In this document: piece after piece, positions 47,301 through 56,566 of the stretch
How positions within the stretch are numbered: the stretch's first letter is position 1
Layout: each line of letters begins with the position of its first letter
Origin: Epinephelus fuscoguttatus
Lineage: Eukaryota > Chordata > Actinopteri > Perciformes > Serranidae
Assembly: GCF_011397635.1 (NCBI RefSeq)
Contig: NC_064764.1
Location: 41,468,955-41,532,954 of the forward strand
Reading direction: 5' to 3'
DNA: 64,000 nt
Made by a program: the position numbers and the translations under genes
Notes under the pieces: generated by a model
The model's input: the letters and a program-made list of their open reading frames with translations, nothing else
Databases searched by the model: none
What the model was told of the DNA's origin: nothing

Positions 47301-49718
47301 AAATGCAGTCTAAAGAAGGCACCAGTCCTAACATCTCTGGCTCTTCAGATTTAATCTCAGGGACTCCCCAGAAACCCAGTAGTCGGCGTCAGTCCTTTAT
47401 CACACTGGAGACGTATGCTGAGGGAAAACCTGCCAGTCCAAGCAGTGCGTCTACGTTCACAGGTCCCCTCTTAAAGACCTCCAACAGCCAAGAACGCTCT
47501 AAAACCAATAGGAAATCGTCCTCTCGGGCTTCTCGGACATCCACTGGTCCAAACTCTCAGGATTCACAGTCCTCTCAGACAGGAAAAACAAACTCACAAT
47601 GTCCTTCAATAGATGCCCTTGAGTCCCCTGTAAGGCCAAAAGACTCTGGGATAAGAAGTGAGCCAGTAAGACTAACTGAGAGACTGCCCAGTGACCCAAC
47701 AGAGGATGAAGATGTTATCCCGGACACCCAGACTGAACTGGAGTCCAAGGAAAGTACAAAACTGGCTTCCTCAGTGGAAATGAAGCCGTCAAGCCAGGAA
47801 GAGGAGTGTGAGCAGAGTCTGGATGATTCTCAGTTGTCCCAGACTTCTCCAGGCGAACCCAGGCGGTCTGGACGCAACAGAGTCAAACCCCTATTGCCTG
47901 GAGAGGACCCTGAGGAACGGGAAGAAAAGTACAATGTGGTGAAAAGGAGGCGTTCTGGAGAGGAACCTAAAAGTGATTCTCCACAACTGAGCTCAATGGC
48001 AAGTAAACCAAACACTAGAGGTAAGCTGGCTGCTGAGGAGGAGAGTAGCAGAATACGAACAAGGGCTCGGAGTGACAAGATCGAGTTGAGCCAGACCAAC
48101 TCTCAGGGTAGAGCGCACAAGAAGATGAGACTGTACAGCAGCTCACAGGAATTCCTTGATAAACCTGAACTCAGAAGGAGAAGCGCCAGAGAGTCCAGCC
48201 AGACTGACTCGCAGTCAAGCATGCAGTCTGATCATGAAAGCCAGTCAAAGGGTCGGCAGAGACGGCAGAGCAAGGTGTCAGTGGAGAACAAGGAGGAGGG
48301 TGGAATGAAGACAAAGGTGTTGCCTGAAAAGGAAGAATCCAGCCAAACTGCCAAAAATGAGCGAGTGAAACAAGCCGAAAAGGAGGATGATATGCCAAAA
48401 AGAGATTCTCAAATGATCACTTTGTCCCCTCAAACTGGTAGCAGATCCCAAGAGGTTGAGATTGTAGAACAGGCTGAAAAAGGTGCCAATAAGCTGAAGG
48501 AAGATTCTCAAACAATCACTCCTTCCCCTCAAACTGGTGGCAAATCCCAAAAGGTTGAGATTATAGAACAGGCTGATGCCGATAAACTGAAGGAAGATTC
48601 TCAAATGATCACTCCTTCTCCTCAAACTGGCAGCAGATCCCAAGAGGTTGAGATTGTAGAACAGGCTGAAAAATGTGCTAATAAGCTGAAGGAAGATTCT
48701 CAAACAGTCACTCCTTCACCTCAAACTGGTGGCAAATCCCAAGAGGTTGAGATTGTAGAACAGGCTGATGCCGATAAATTGAAAGAAGATTCTCAAACAA
48801 TTACTCCTTCAACTCAAACTAGTGGCAAATCCCAAAAGGTTGAGGTTATAGAACAGGCTGAAAAAGACTCTGATAAGATGAAGAAAGCTTCTCAAATTAT
48901 CTCTTCTTCTCCTCAAAGTGTTGGCCAATCCCAAGAAGTTGAACTTATAGAAAAGACCAACGAGGAAAAGAGAGATTCTCAGATAGCCACTTCTTTGACA
49001 AATGACAATTCCCAAGGTAGAAACACAACAGTCAAGTTGGCGAATGAATCAGGGGTCAAAGACGAACACAAGACAAGTGAAGAAACTTATGACATCCTTA
49101 GCCAAGAGGATTCTCAAGGTATCACACCTTCATCCTCTGATAGCCAGACTCGACGTAGATCCAGAAGAAGCAAGGCATCATCTGAGGCAGAGTCTGAAGA
49201 TAAAGGTGAAAATAAAGACTCATTAGGAAGGACCAGGTCTCATTCGCAGGCAGCCTCGTCAGCTGCTGGTCAGGCAGAGGCTAGAGTTAGAGGTAGGCCC
49301 AGAAGGAGCAAGGTACAAGAGGATCTTTCTCAGTCAAGTCCTAGCAAGACCCCAGAGAGTTCTCAGTCATTAGATGCTGCAGGATCATCAGAGTCCTCCC
49401 AAGGCAAGGGCAGATACTCAAGACGAAGATCCTCCCAAGCGTTAGTATCCAGCGTAGAGTCCTCGGAGTCCGAATCCTCAGAGGCCAAAGAAAATTCCCA
49501 AGTGCCCAAAAAGAGAGGCAGGAAACCTCGAGCGTCTCTTCCAAGTCCTCTCACCATTGACCCTAAAGACGGCAAAATTAAAATAGTAAAGGATGATTCT
49601 GGTTCTGCTCAAAAGGCAGATTCACAAAGCATAGAAGCTGAAACAGATTTAGAGGATTCACAGTTAACCCAAGATTTGCAGGCTTCTGAATTGCTCCAGG
49701 TTACGCCCAACACTGAGG

Positions 49719-49772
<54 letters not shown>

Positions 49773-51439
49773 GAGAGAGAGGCGTGTGAGCGTAGCAAGA
49801 TGGCGGCTGTGACGCAGCAAGCTACGTCACGCTATGGCGGCTCGCCAAGAAAGCACGCGACTCAGAAAAAGGAGGGGAGCCGGTAGAGAGGGAAGTTCGA
49901 ATTGCTCGGCTCCAAGCGTAGGTTAGTGGAAGAGAGGAAGAGAGAAAGGGAAGCACTCAGCAGTGTGGTCACGCAGGCGGTATTGAGATGCAGTAACCCG
50001 TCTGTGTTACGCAGAGACGCGCTCGGCTCAGCTGGTGAGCGGCGTGAATCTGGACATTGAACCAACACAGCCGAAGTACTGATCAATCCCGCGTGTGGGG
50101 CGACACAATAGCGGTCCGACGAGGTCGGATCACTACGACATTACAAGCAGACACAAACGGGTAGGAGAATAACAGACAGCAGCAACACAGGCAATATTTT
50201 TACAATATCAATGCAGCCAAAATCGGACGCGGCGGTCCGTATCAACAAGCCCTTACAAACTTAAAAAGAAAACACACACTAACTACTATCTGCCCAGAGC
50301 TAAAGCCTCTTACTGTTGCAGAAGGTGGAGTGATGTGTCGGTCGTTCCTCGTAAGGCCCTTTGTTACGGCAGAGGTGAAGTGGTTAGCGGCTCACAGCGG
50401 CTAACGGGTCCTCGGCGAGGGGGCAAGTCTCTGGCGAGGCGAGTTAATTCCGGCTCGTAGCGGGGAATCACTCGGGGAAAGAAGGGGGCCCTTGTCCTTC
50501 TTCTTGAAGCAGGCAGTCCTTGTTATCTACCAAACTTTGCATCCGCGGGCATCCGGGTGAGAGGGTCAATCCGTGGTCTCAGACCGGCTGCTCTGTGTTC
50601 CTCGGCGCACAGAGTGAGGGAGAGGAGAGGAGATCAGCTCGACCAGCGAGGGAAATCCGTAGGCCTAAAACGCGTCTAACTGTGCACAGTAACTCTTTCT
50701 AAAGCGTTCGCCACGTGGGACGAGTTGCTAAGCTTTAGGAACAGTTGTGGGTACTTCTATTAGCTATGAGGATCACAGCCAGAAGCGTTTCCCTCAGGTA
50801 CGCTCTGTGATGATATACCCCGGCGTGACGTCACCGGTGCGGGGTTGGCCGTGGCGGATTTCACCCAATGGGAGCTGTGTATTTCAGGGGACCTCTGCTG
50901 GTCAGCTGGGGTGCTGTGTTGGGGTTGAATCAGCTGATTCACACAGAGAATGGGGGTTGACTGATTCCTTTGTTCTTTTGGGCGCCAACATGTGGTCTCA
51001 GGCTTTGATTGTTACATGTAGGCCCAAAAGTTTATGGATAAAGTGTAGGCCTTTGTTATAAATCCTTGTACGGCACAACAGATGTAAAAGTGGAATTGAT
51101 ATTAACAAACTCTAAATGTCAGGCTCTCCCTCTCAGAATTTAAATGTCATATTTCTGTCTGCAGCGATGGCACTGATGGACGAGCCCGTCCCTGCAGACG
51201 GGAGGCCAGAGCAGGACGGCTCCAGGAATAAGACACCTGACACGCCGGCCGGAGAGCAGAGAGCTGATGGACCGCTGCAGTCAGAGGTGGAGGCGCTCAG
51301 CGGCAGGATGACGCCACTAGAACTCAGTTACTGCTCCCCGCAGCAGCTCGTCCAGATTCACGATCAGCTGGGAGGCATGATGAGGCGCGTGGTCGTGGAG
51401 CTGGAGACACGTCTCTGCCAGACAGAAGGAAAGCCCTGA
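29304..51439 (+). CDS. rif1: RIF1, replication-timing and DNA-repair factor (C-terminal part interrupted)
   Basis: Coding exons: 29304-29419, 29522-29600, 29704-29800, 29894-30024, 30306-30400, 30610-30799, 31681-31773, 32111-32249, 32344-32495, 33224-33338, 33457-33633, 33743-33853, 34539-34601, 35729-35829, 37522-37608, 37703-37776, 40548-40728, 41154-41261, 41364-41513, 41804-41903, 41987-42276, 42366-42568, 42751-42844, 42941-43072, 43760-43902, 44000-44089, 44181-44235, 47114 to about 49720, and 51165-51439. The first 27 exons join in phase to 1122 residues of HEAT-repeat body with conserved blocks such as TRALWVISKQ, MSKNET, AFIAWKSLIDNFALNP, CSAKRMKLLMQPL and DFVFIPPE. RIF1 recruits PP1 to restrain origin firing and acts with 53BP1 in break repair. 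The SILK/RVSF and DNA-binding C-terminal segments are not found here. The start has tandem ATGs at 29304 and 29307. Confidence 0.95.
30800..31680 (+). other. RIF1 intron, unassigned
   Basis: No exon-like or repeat signature beyond AT-rich DNA. The acceptor gtcttcacag ends it. Confidence 0.5.
34602..35728 (+). other. RIF1 intron, unassigned
   Basis: Open frames of about 70-80 codons here lack splice context and homology. A segment near 35400-35600 is somewhat GC-richer, without a recognised element. Confidence 0.4.
36426..37404. mobile_element. TTAA-flanked MITE in a RIF1 intron
   Basis: The left end is TTAA-AGCTGGGGT (from 36426) and the right end ACCCCGGCT-TTAA (to 37404), short inverted repeats inside TTAA duplications. 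The interior contains tcctctccatc-type unique DNA and no transposase. Confidence 0.65.
38440..39020. repeat. GC-rich repeat with gctccgctcc motifs and A-tract
   Basis: Motifs ttcgctccgctccactcgct at about 38522 and gctccccgctccgctcac at about 39001 bracket the block. An internal near-duplicate (ccggggaagccctctc at about 38628 and 38739, each followed by a ccccgcagttaggg block) shows a local duplication of roughly 110 bases. A run of about 20 A lies at 38949-38969. Confidence 0.6.
39338..39690. mobile_element. MITE with cgattatgg / aatcgt termini
   Basis: The block starts gttagggctgctcgattatg and ends with gttt-gacctcaaaatcgt and aattgcaatc. I recognise it as a frequent fish non-autonomous element by its gggctgctcgattatg start. 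Terminal repeats are imperfect. Confidence 0.5.
43073..43759 (+). other. RIF1 intron, unassigned
   Basis: There is no recognised element. The acceptor (cataaacag) at its end is pyrimidine-poor, but the exon it opens is clearly conserved. Confidence 0.45.
45180..45480 (-). mobile_element. L1-like ORF2 remnant
   Basis: The minus strand reads LPLDNVTSHERHLFWILSAA and IRRWLKPATPTVDNWI, which follows the L1 C-terminal pattern of a helix preceding RRWLK-PT---W. A (TA)n tract at 45254-45274 interrupts it. DNA at about 46220-47000 may be the rest of the same insertion, split by the MITE between them. Confidence 0.5.
45519..46218. mobile_element. MITE with cattccgattaaaa repeats
   Basis: The left end reads cagtacgtttacatggacag and contains an internal hairpin (ccacttttaatcggaatg with cattccgattaaaagtgg, 45547-45588). 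The right end near 46135-46218 has gaatgagtatttctcatgta and tccgaatgatttcattcaga. It is a recognisable fish element without coding capacity. Confidence 0.55.
47114..49720 (+). CDS. rif1: RIF1 large exon, SQ-rich disordered region
   Basis: This 869-codon stretch corresponds to the giant internal exon of vertebrate RIF1. Landmarks shared with human RIF1 are SSRRQSFITLE near its start and RRRSSQALVSSVESSESESS with SEAKE near its end, followed by SELLQV (human SDLLQV). It is low-complexity, rich in Ser, Gln, Lys and Glu, with about 43 SQ/TQ sites by my count, potential ATM/ATR targets. A basic RGRKPRASLPS motif lies near the end. Homology continues to TPNTED and then gives way to (GT)n, giving V-C repeats and a stop at 49789. 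Human RIF1 continues in this exon for several hundred more residues. Confidence 0.93.
48404..48973 (+). repeat. rif1: Coding tandem repeat of SQ motifs in RIF1
   Basis: Six units of 33, 31, 33, 31, 33 and 29 codons each start DSQ (the last ASQ), followed by a P-Q-T/S segment, then SQ-VE-IEQ and a KLKE-type end. Units 1-2 and 3-4 form near-identical dimers of 64 codons, so a 192-bp block was duplicated. The reading frame is intact throughout. I recall no comparable array in human RIF1. Confidence 0.9.
49719..49767. repeat. (GT)n tract at the RIF1 breakpoint
   Basis: About 24 GT units directly follow the last RIF1-like codon. Such tracts are common sites of assembly collapse and of replication slippage. 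Confidence 0.95.
49768..50990 (-). mobile_element. CpG-rich insertion, candidate solo LTR
   Basis: This block is much richer in G, C and CpG than its surroundings. Read on the minus strand it starts TGTTGGCGCCC and ends CTCCCTCA, the TG...CA form of an LTR, with a possible TGTG duplication at 49764-49767 and 50991-50994. It contains a CRE palindrome (gtgacgtcac at about 50825), a minus-strand CCAAT box (cccaatggg at about 50865), a TATA-like gggtatatc on the minus strand, and a YY1 consensus AAGATGGCGGC at 49797. No internal retroviral genes are present. The alternative is a CpG-island promoter. Confidence 0.4.
51165..51439 (+). CDS. rif1: RIF1 last coding exon
   Basis: The exon follows acceptor atttctgtctgcag and reads 90 residues to TGA. 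Its C-terminal part, ELSYCSPQQLVQIHDQLGGM, aligns with the human RIF1 C-terminus (DLHNYSGSQLFEMHEKLSCM), the last helical segment. It starts with two bases of a split codon, so it needs an upstream exon ending in phase 1. The large exon cut at its only good donor (cag|GTTACG, 49699) ends in phase 0 and would run into a stop after three codons. Confidence 0.85.
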
Positions 51440-51544
51440 AGAGACGACGCTTGTGCTGATCAGACGGATACACAGGTGTTACAGGAACGTGCAGAGACCT
51501 CAGCCTCGTCTCACCTCAGATTTTTCTTTACTTAAGGTGTTTTT

Positions 51545-51550
51545 AATAAA
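51545..51550 (+). terminator. RIF1 polyadenylation signal
   Basis: AATAAA lies about 105 bases after the RIF1 stop. A second AATAAA at about 52012 may define a longer transcript. Confidence 0.65.
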
Positions 51551-51599
51551 TGCTAGCAGCACTTATTTCCATCTGTAGCTCCAGCTGTTGGATAGTTTA

Positions 51600-53500
51600 T
51601 TTGATTTTAAGAAACACACAAAGGGAAGCACAGTCACACTATTTACTACAATTTCTAAACTGTGTGAAAAGACAATTTTAGTAGTTGTATTCTGGACATG
51701 GACGGTATTTTCCTACGGTCCTATAGACTGTTATAAAGGGCGGACGTACGGCTACGGATGTAGAAGAAAAATGTTTCTCTCCACAGGCTGTTCCACTTTT
51801 GTACATATGCTTTGTCTCATGTGGTTTAAATTCTCCATGTGCCTGTTTTTAGGTTGTTTACGATCATCAGTGCTCTTGTACATTTTGTAGGATTTTTTTT
51901 TTTAGTTTTAAATCTTTTCTGTCCTTTCACTTTAACATCTTACTGCATTTTTAAAGTCCTGACTATAGGTGGTAGTGGACAGTCTGCACTCGGTGTGGTT
52001 TTAAATACTTCAATAAAAGACAGAACTTTTCATGGTTGTTAACATTTTTAAGGTCTTTGTTCAACGTGCAAACATCAGGTCAGAACGAAGAGGGACCCCC
52101 TTTACTCTCCGTTTAAAATGCACCTCATATCTAGATCTGATTTAACCTGATTACACTTACACCTGTGTCTCCAGTGTCCTCACAGAGATCCAATCTCTCT
52201 CTCTGTCAGGACTGGTTGTAGCTGTTCTTCACAACTTGCTCAGCCATCACCTCATAAATGGTTCAGGTTGTATCTAAATTGCAGAATTTTACTTTGGACC
52301 AAACTGAAAGCACATGTGCCCCTTTTCGACAGCCATGGTTTGGTTTGGGCCGTCAGCCGAGCACAGCAGGGATTTGCGTCTCCATTTCATGATGACTGCT
52401 CATCCTGAGTGATGTTTAAAAGCAGCGAGCTGATCCACGGCTGAAGTCTGTTATTGTTGCTGCAGGAGTTTTTCCATCACACAGCAGGGCAGGTAAAAGA
52501 AGTTTACCTGTTGGAGGTGAGCTGTCTGAAGCTCTTCGGTATCGTCATCCTGTGGCTATTTCTGATTTCACTCTTCCTCCCTGCCGTATCATTAGACTTG
52601 TTTTTATAGAAGAAAAGCTGCTGACAAAGTTGTGCTAATTCAGTGATAAACACATTTAATTTCCTGTAGACTCTTCACAATAAAAGTTCTATTTTTATGT
52701 AAAAACTTTAATTGTGAAGCAGCAAAATAAGGAAATGTTGAGTTTTCGGCTGATGGCGAACATGAAACAGTAAAAAAATAAATCAGATATCTAAAGTACA
52801 ATCAGGACGCAGGAGAGAAACTAAACTCCAAACCACAGAGATTCAGTCAGAAGCTACAGACGTACTGAGAGCTGAACACAAAGAGACTTTAAAAGACACC
52901 TGTCTCTGGTGAGTGGAGTCACGCAACAAGCACGCCTTGTTTGGGTCGTGGGATTGCTGTGGTCAGTGAGACATCTCTGCTATTTGCTTGAGTGCTGGTG
53001 GCTCGGCGTCTGGACCTACTCCTGAGAAGGACCATCTCTGGCGCGGCTTGGCGTGGCACGGTGCGTCTAAACTGACAATGGAAATACAAATTGGTGCAGC
53101 CAAGAGTGACAATGGAAAAAGGTGTAAATGGGCACAGACACGATATCAACCTTTTGTATATAGACAGAGTAGAACTAATTGTTTTAAACAGAATTTTCCA
53201 GCAAGCATTACAGCAAACCGTCTGCGTGTTACAGTTAAACCTAACCACGGAGGAACATTTCACTTCCACTACTTCTCACTGTAGAAGGAAACACCAACTG
53301 TTGTCGCAGAGATGTGCTTGTTGTTAGAATAAAACACAAATAATCTAACAGTTTTGAAAACATTTAACCAAAACTAAAATGTTTCAGGTTGTCTCACACC
53401 ACACGGCACCATACTGGTAAAAAAACACTTCTGAGCATTTAAAAGAAGAGGTTGGGACAATCATTTCAAATCACATCAGAAGACGACCAAGTGTAAAATA
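51600..53500. other. Intergenic DNA downstream of RIF1
   Basis: This is probably RIF1 3' UTR to about 52030, then unassigned sequence. The complementary open frames at 52919-53284 show no recognisable family. In mammals NEB would lie here on the opposite strand; I see no nebulin repeat (SDxxYK/WLKG) coding. Confidence 0.4.
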
Positions 53501-53699
53501 TTCTGCACATCTGTAACGACCACCCTTCTGTGCAGACAGGAAGGGACAACAACCCAGAGGAGCTTCATTTCTTAGCTGGTGTCCATCCTGGCATTGTAGG
53601 CGTCTAACTGTGCGTTGAGTTCTGCTACCACCATGGCCACCCCGACCTCTTCCTCCAGCACCACCTGAACCACGTCCCCCACCATCAGTGGCAAACGGT

Positions 53700-54560
53700 G
53701 TTCTGAAACACCACCCCCTTCATAGGAGCAGGACGGTGCCATGTACAACTATCTGCAAGAGTGGAAACAACCCTCCTGGAAACTGCAGGTTGACCTGGAT
53801 CAGGGACTCAACTCTCCATCAGAGATTGCTGCAACCAATCTGAGGCCCGACCTGATCTTGTAGAAAGAAGAAGAAAATCCGCACACTGAATTAGAGCTCT
53901 TCCTCAGGCAGCTTCTTTTTGAATCTGCCTGAGGAAGACCATTTGGGTCAAAACGTTGCATTTTAGTCAATAAAGAAACCTGGGAGCTCTAATTCAGTGT
54001 GCGGATTTTCTTCTTCTTTCTGCATGGACCCCTATTATCCAGCACCTGACCAAAAACAGGACTGGATGTGCACACAACTACTCTGTCTTCTGTGGACCTG
54101 ATCTTGTGCCAACCTCACAGAAGTCATTGTACACTGAGGAACTAACAGAACCATGGGAGGCTGCAGCTGGGGAGCCTTGTGGCCTGGAGTACACAGACCG
54201 AGCAGCTGAGGCAGAACCACGAGGCAGGCGTACGCAGGTGCTCCCTGTAGAGGATGTGTAGCCACATCAGCATCCAGGGTTCTGAATGTGTGGGGGTGCG
54301 AGGACAGGCCTGACAAACTACATGTCACTGTCAGAGACTGCTGAGTGAAGCAGCAGTTGGTTTTGGATGAAGAGGACGGACCCCAACTGGTCTGCAGGAC
54401 GCCCAACATGAGGGGTAAAAGTAGAGGGGGCACATCTTGGAATCGAAGTGTCGCTGTTGAGCCCTCTGGAGGTGTCGTGGGCCTATCAACGGCACACCAG
54501 TGAAGTGATTACCCGTCTCCCACTCAGGACACGACATCAGGCAGGTGCTGATTACTCTTA
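53700..54560 (+). pseudogene. Decayed retroelement-like coding remnant
   Basis: With frame corrections the plus strand reads NYLQEWKQPSWKLQVDLDQG, then IAATNLRPDLIL and, past an insertion, ELTEPWEAAAGEPCGLEYTD, AAEAEPRGRRTQVLPVED. This follows a pattern I recall from fish retroelement-associated proteins (IAATNLRPD-VLWS ... ELTVPWE ... AELAAEAE-RGW---PVEVG). It has stops and frameshifts throughout and is not functional. Confidence 0.5.
53862..54107. mobile_element. Insertion with 13-bp target duplication and palindromic core
   Basis: The 13-mer gacctgatcttgt occurs at 53849-53861 and again at 54095-54107, exactly bracketing the break in the retroelement reading frame. Inside, agaagaagaaaatccgcaca with ctgaattagagctc at about 53868 is inverted at about 53974-54008, and a second inverted pair (cttcctcaggcag, ctgcctgaggaag) lies between. 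Confidence 0.75.
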
Positions 54561-55085
54561 TGGACTGTACTCAGTCCTATGAGCTCAACTTCCTCCCTGG
54601 TTTGATTTATAGTTCAGGAAAACACTGAAACACCTGTTTGAGGTGTGAAGTTCCTCCACAGGACAACATCACCTGCAGTGACACAACACTCGGTACGATG
54701 AGTCTCAGTTTCATCACTCTGTTTCTGTTCAGACATGATTTGTGTGTACGTTCATGATACTTCACACAGACATGACTGCATGTATATATAAAACATATTT
54801 TCCCTCCTGCTGACCTCACTTTAAGGTCTCTGTGAGTCGCAGCATCAGTGAGCATTCTACATTAAACTGTGTGATCACTGTGAGGATCTTGGCTCAGTTC
54901 CTGGAACGTAAATGGAAAAACAGTAACGATAATATAATACAATCTGACAGAAGGTGCCACTGACTCCTCTCACTGGTCCATCCTCTCCAGCGCGGCGGCG
55001 GCGGCAGCAGTGGCAGCGCCCTGATAAGCAGACTTCTCTTTGGCTCAGTGTGTAAGTAATTATCTGATTATCCCTGCAGAGCGCT
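54561..55085. other. Upstream flank of the collagen-like gene
   Basis: It contains a (CGG)n-like stretch (gcggcggcggcggcagcagt) at about 54992 and the AT-rich ataatataatac at about 54930. It may include the promoter, but no defined element is clear. Confidence 0.3.
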
Positions 55086-55089
55086 GCCA

Positions 55090-55271
55090 GAGGCTGCGTT
55101 GCATTTCCACAGTTTATTGAGCTAAGTTGGACTCAGCGTGCAAGCGTAGCAGAATGGGCTCCAGCTCGGCTGGACGATGACCAGGAGGAGCTCCGGCTCC
55201 AACAGACATCTCCACTGCAGGAGGAGGAGAGCGGCCACACAGTGCCGGGAAGAGGAGGGGACGACACGGAG
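55090..55271 (+). other. Probable 5' UTR exon of the collagen-like gene
   Basis: It ends with a very strong donor (ggag|GTAAGA at 55272). It contains upstream ATGs at 55154, with an eight-codon uORF (MGSSSAGR), and at 55177, whose frame would run into the next exon out of frame with the signal peptide. The left end is approximate. A role in translational control by uORFs is inference. Confidence 0.45.
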
Positions 55272-56555
55272 GTAAGACACACGGCACAGATACAACACAT
55301 GAGAACACAATGAGGCATTTTAACCTCCTCTGGTGTCTGAACCATGAGAAGCATCTGAACCAGCAGAGAGCAGTCCTGGTGAAACAGCTGAGCTACTGTG
55401 TCAGGATGAACATCTGGAGATGCACCATCTCCTCTGAGAGGGTCAGCAGTTTTACACATCCAGATGTTTGAATTTAGAAAACAGTCTTTATCTGTCACTG
55501 AGGCTGATGTTGAATTCTCTTGACAGAAGTGAGTTAATTGTCTTTGGTCATCAACACTTGTGAATTCAAATCAGTTTGCATGAGAAGTGTCATTGTTTAT
55601 GCTTTACTTCTGGAATAAATATGTTTTCTTAAATTCTGAAATATACAAACTGTAATTAACTGGAGCTGCATCTACAGTTAATGAGATTGTTTCCCTTCCA
55701 CTGCAGAGTTTACAGTTTATTTCATTTAAAGCTTGAAAACAAAACTGTCTGTGTTCTGCAGTTCAGGCGTGTCACTGCAGGAAGAGTTGCACTGCACTGA
55801 CAGAAGAAAGACTTAAAACAAGATAAAACATTATTTATCCTGAGGGAAATTGTTGTGCAGCAGTTGAAATACAAAGTTTGAGGAGTGCAGATAAAAAGAA
55901 TGTGCAGATAAAGACTAACATAACAAAGCAGAGAGCAATGTATAGCAAATATAAAACTCACTATAACTATATCTCTAATAACAAGGTGCAAAACTATAAC
56001 AAAATGACAAACAGTGAGGTGCATCAGTGCGAACCATACAACATATACAATGACAGGTTACCAGTATGAATGATAAATAAGTGTGGTTGCTTCAAATGTC
56101 TTTGTGCGGTGTCAGAACTTATTGTAATTAGTGCAAGAGTGCACGGTTAATACAGAATGTCCGTGATTGTGTTTGTGATCTTTCCTCATTATTGCACATC
56201 ATGTTCAGTGAGCCACGTATGAGGAGTTGAGTCCGTCTGAAGAAGACATAGTGTGTGTGAGGAGGAGAGACAGAATCAGGGTTGGGGTCACCTCAGGTCC
56301 TCTTATCTCCGCTGCACATCTCTCGACCTGAGCTAGATGAGTTATCGAGATTAAGGAAACAGGTTTCAGGAGTCTTATTCTTATCAATGAAACAAGATCT
56401 TAATCCGCCTGAGAGAACTCGCCTTTGCTGAAAAAAGTTGTTCTCAACCACTGAGGGTTTGTTTGTATGTTTTGTCACATGGCAGAAATTCTTATGTTTC
56501 AGTCATTGTATTAAACTTCAGTTCTTGTTTGGATAACATTCAGCTGTTGTTGCAG
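55272..56555 (+). other. Collagen-like gene intron 1
   Basis: The only recognisable feature is an inverted retroposon tail near 55825-55860 (cattatttatcctgagggaa). The acceptor is ttgttgcag. Confidence 0.4.
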
Positions 56556-56566
56556 GACGACAGGAG

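Noticed and set aside
49721..49789. Val-Cys repeat tail as the true C-terminus of RIF1
   Set aside because: It is translation of (GT)n; human RIF1 continues with ordinary sequence here, and the conserved last exon lies downstream.
50981..51061. NMWSQAL as a match to the human RIF1 NMWARGLGQL segment
   Set aside because: Only three leading residues plus scattered positions agree, it straddles the edge of the CpG-rich block, and the following residues do not align.
53577..53700. Minus-strand frame ending DAYNARMDTS as a gene C-terminus
   Set aside because: It is short, has no upstream continuation or splice acceptor, and overlaps retroelement-like DNA on the other strand.
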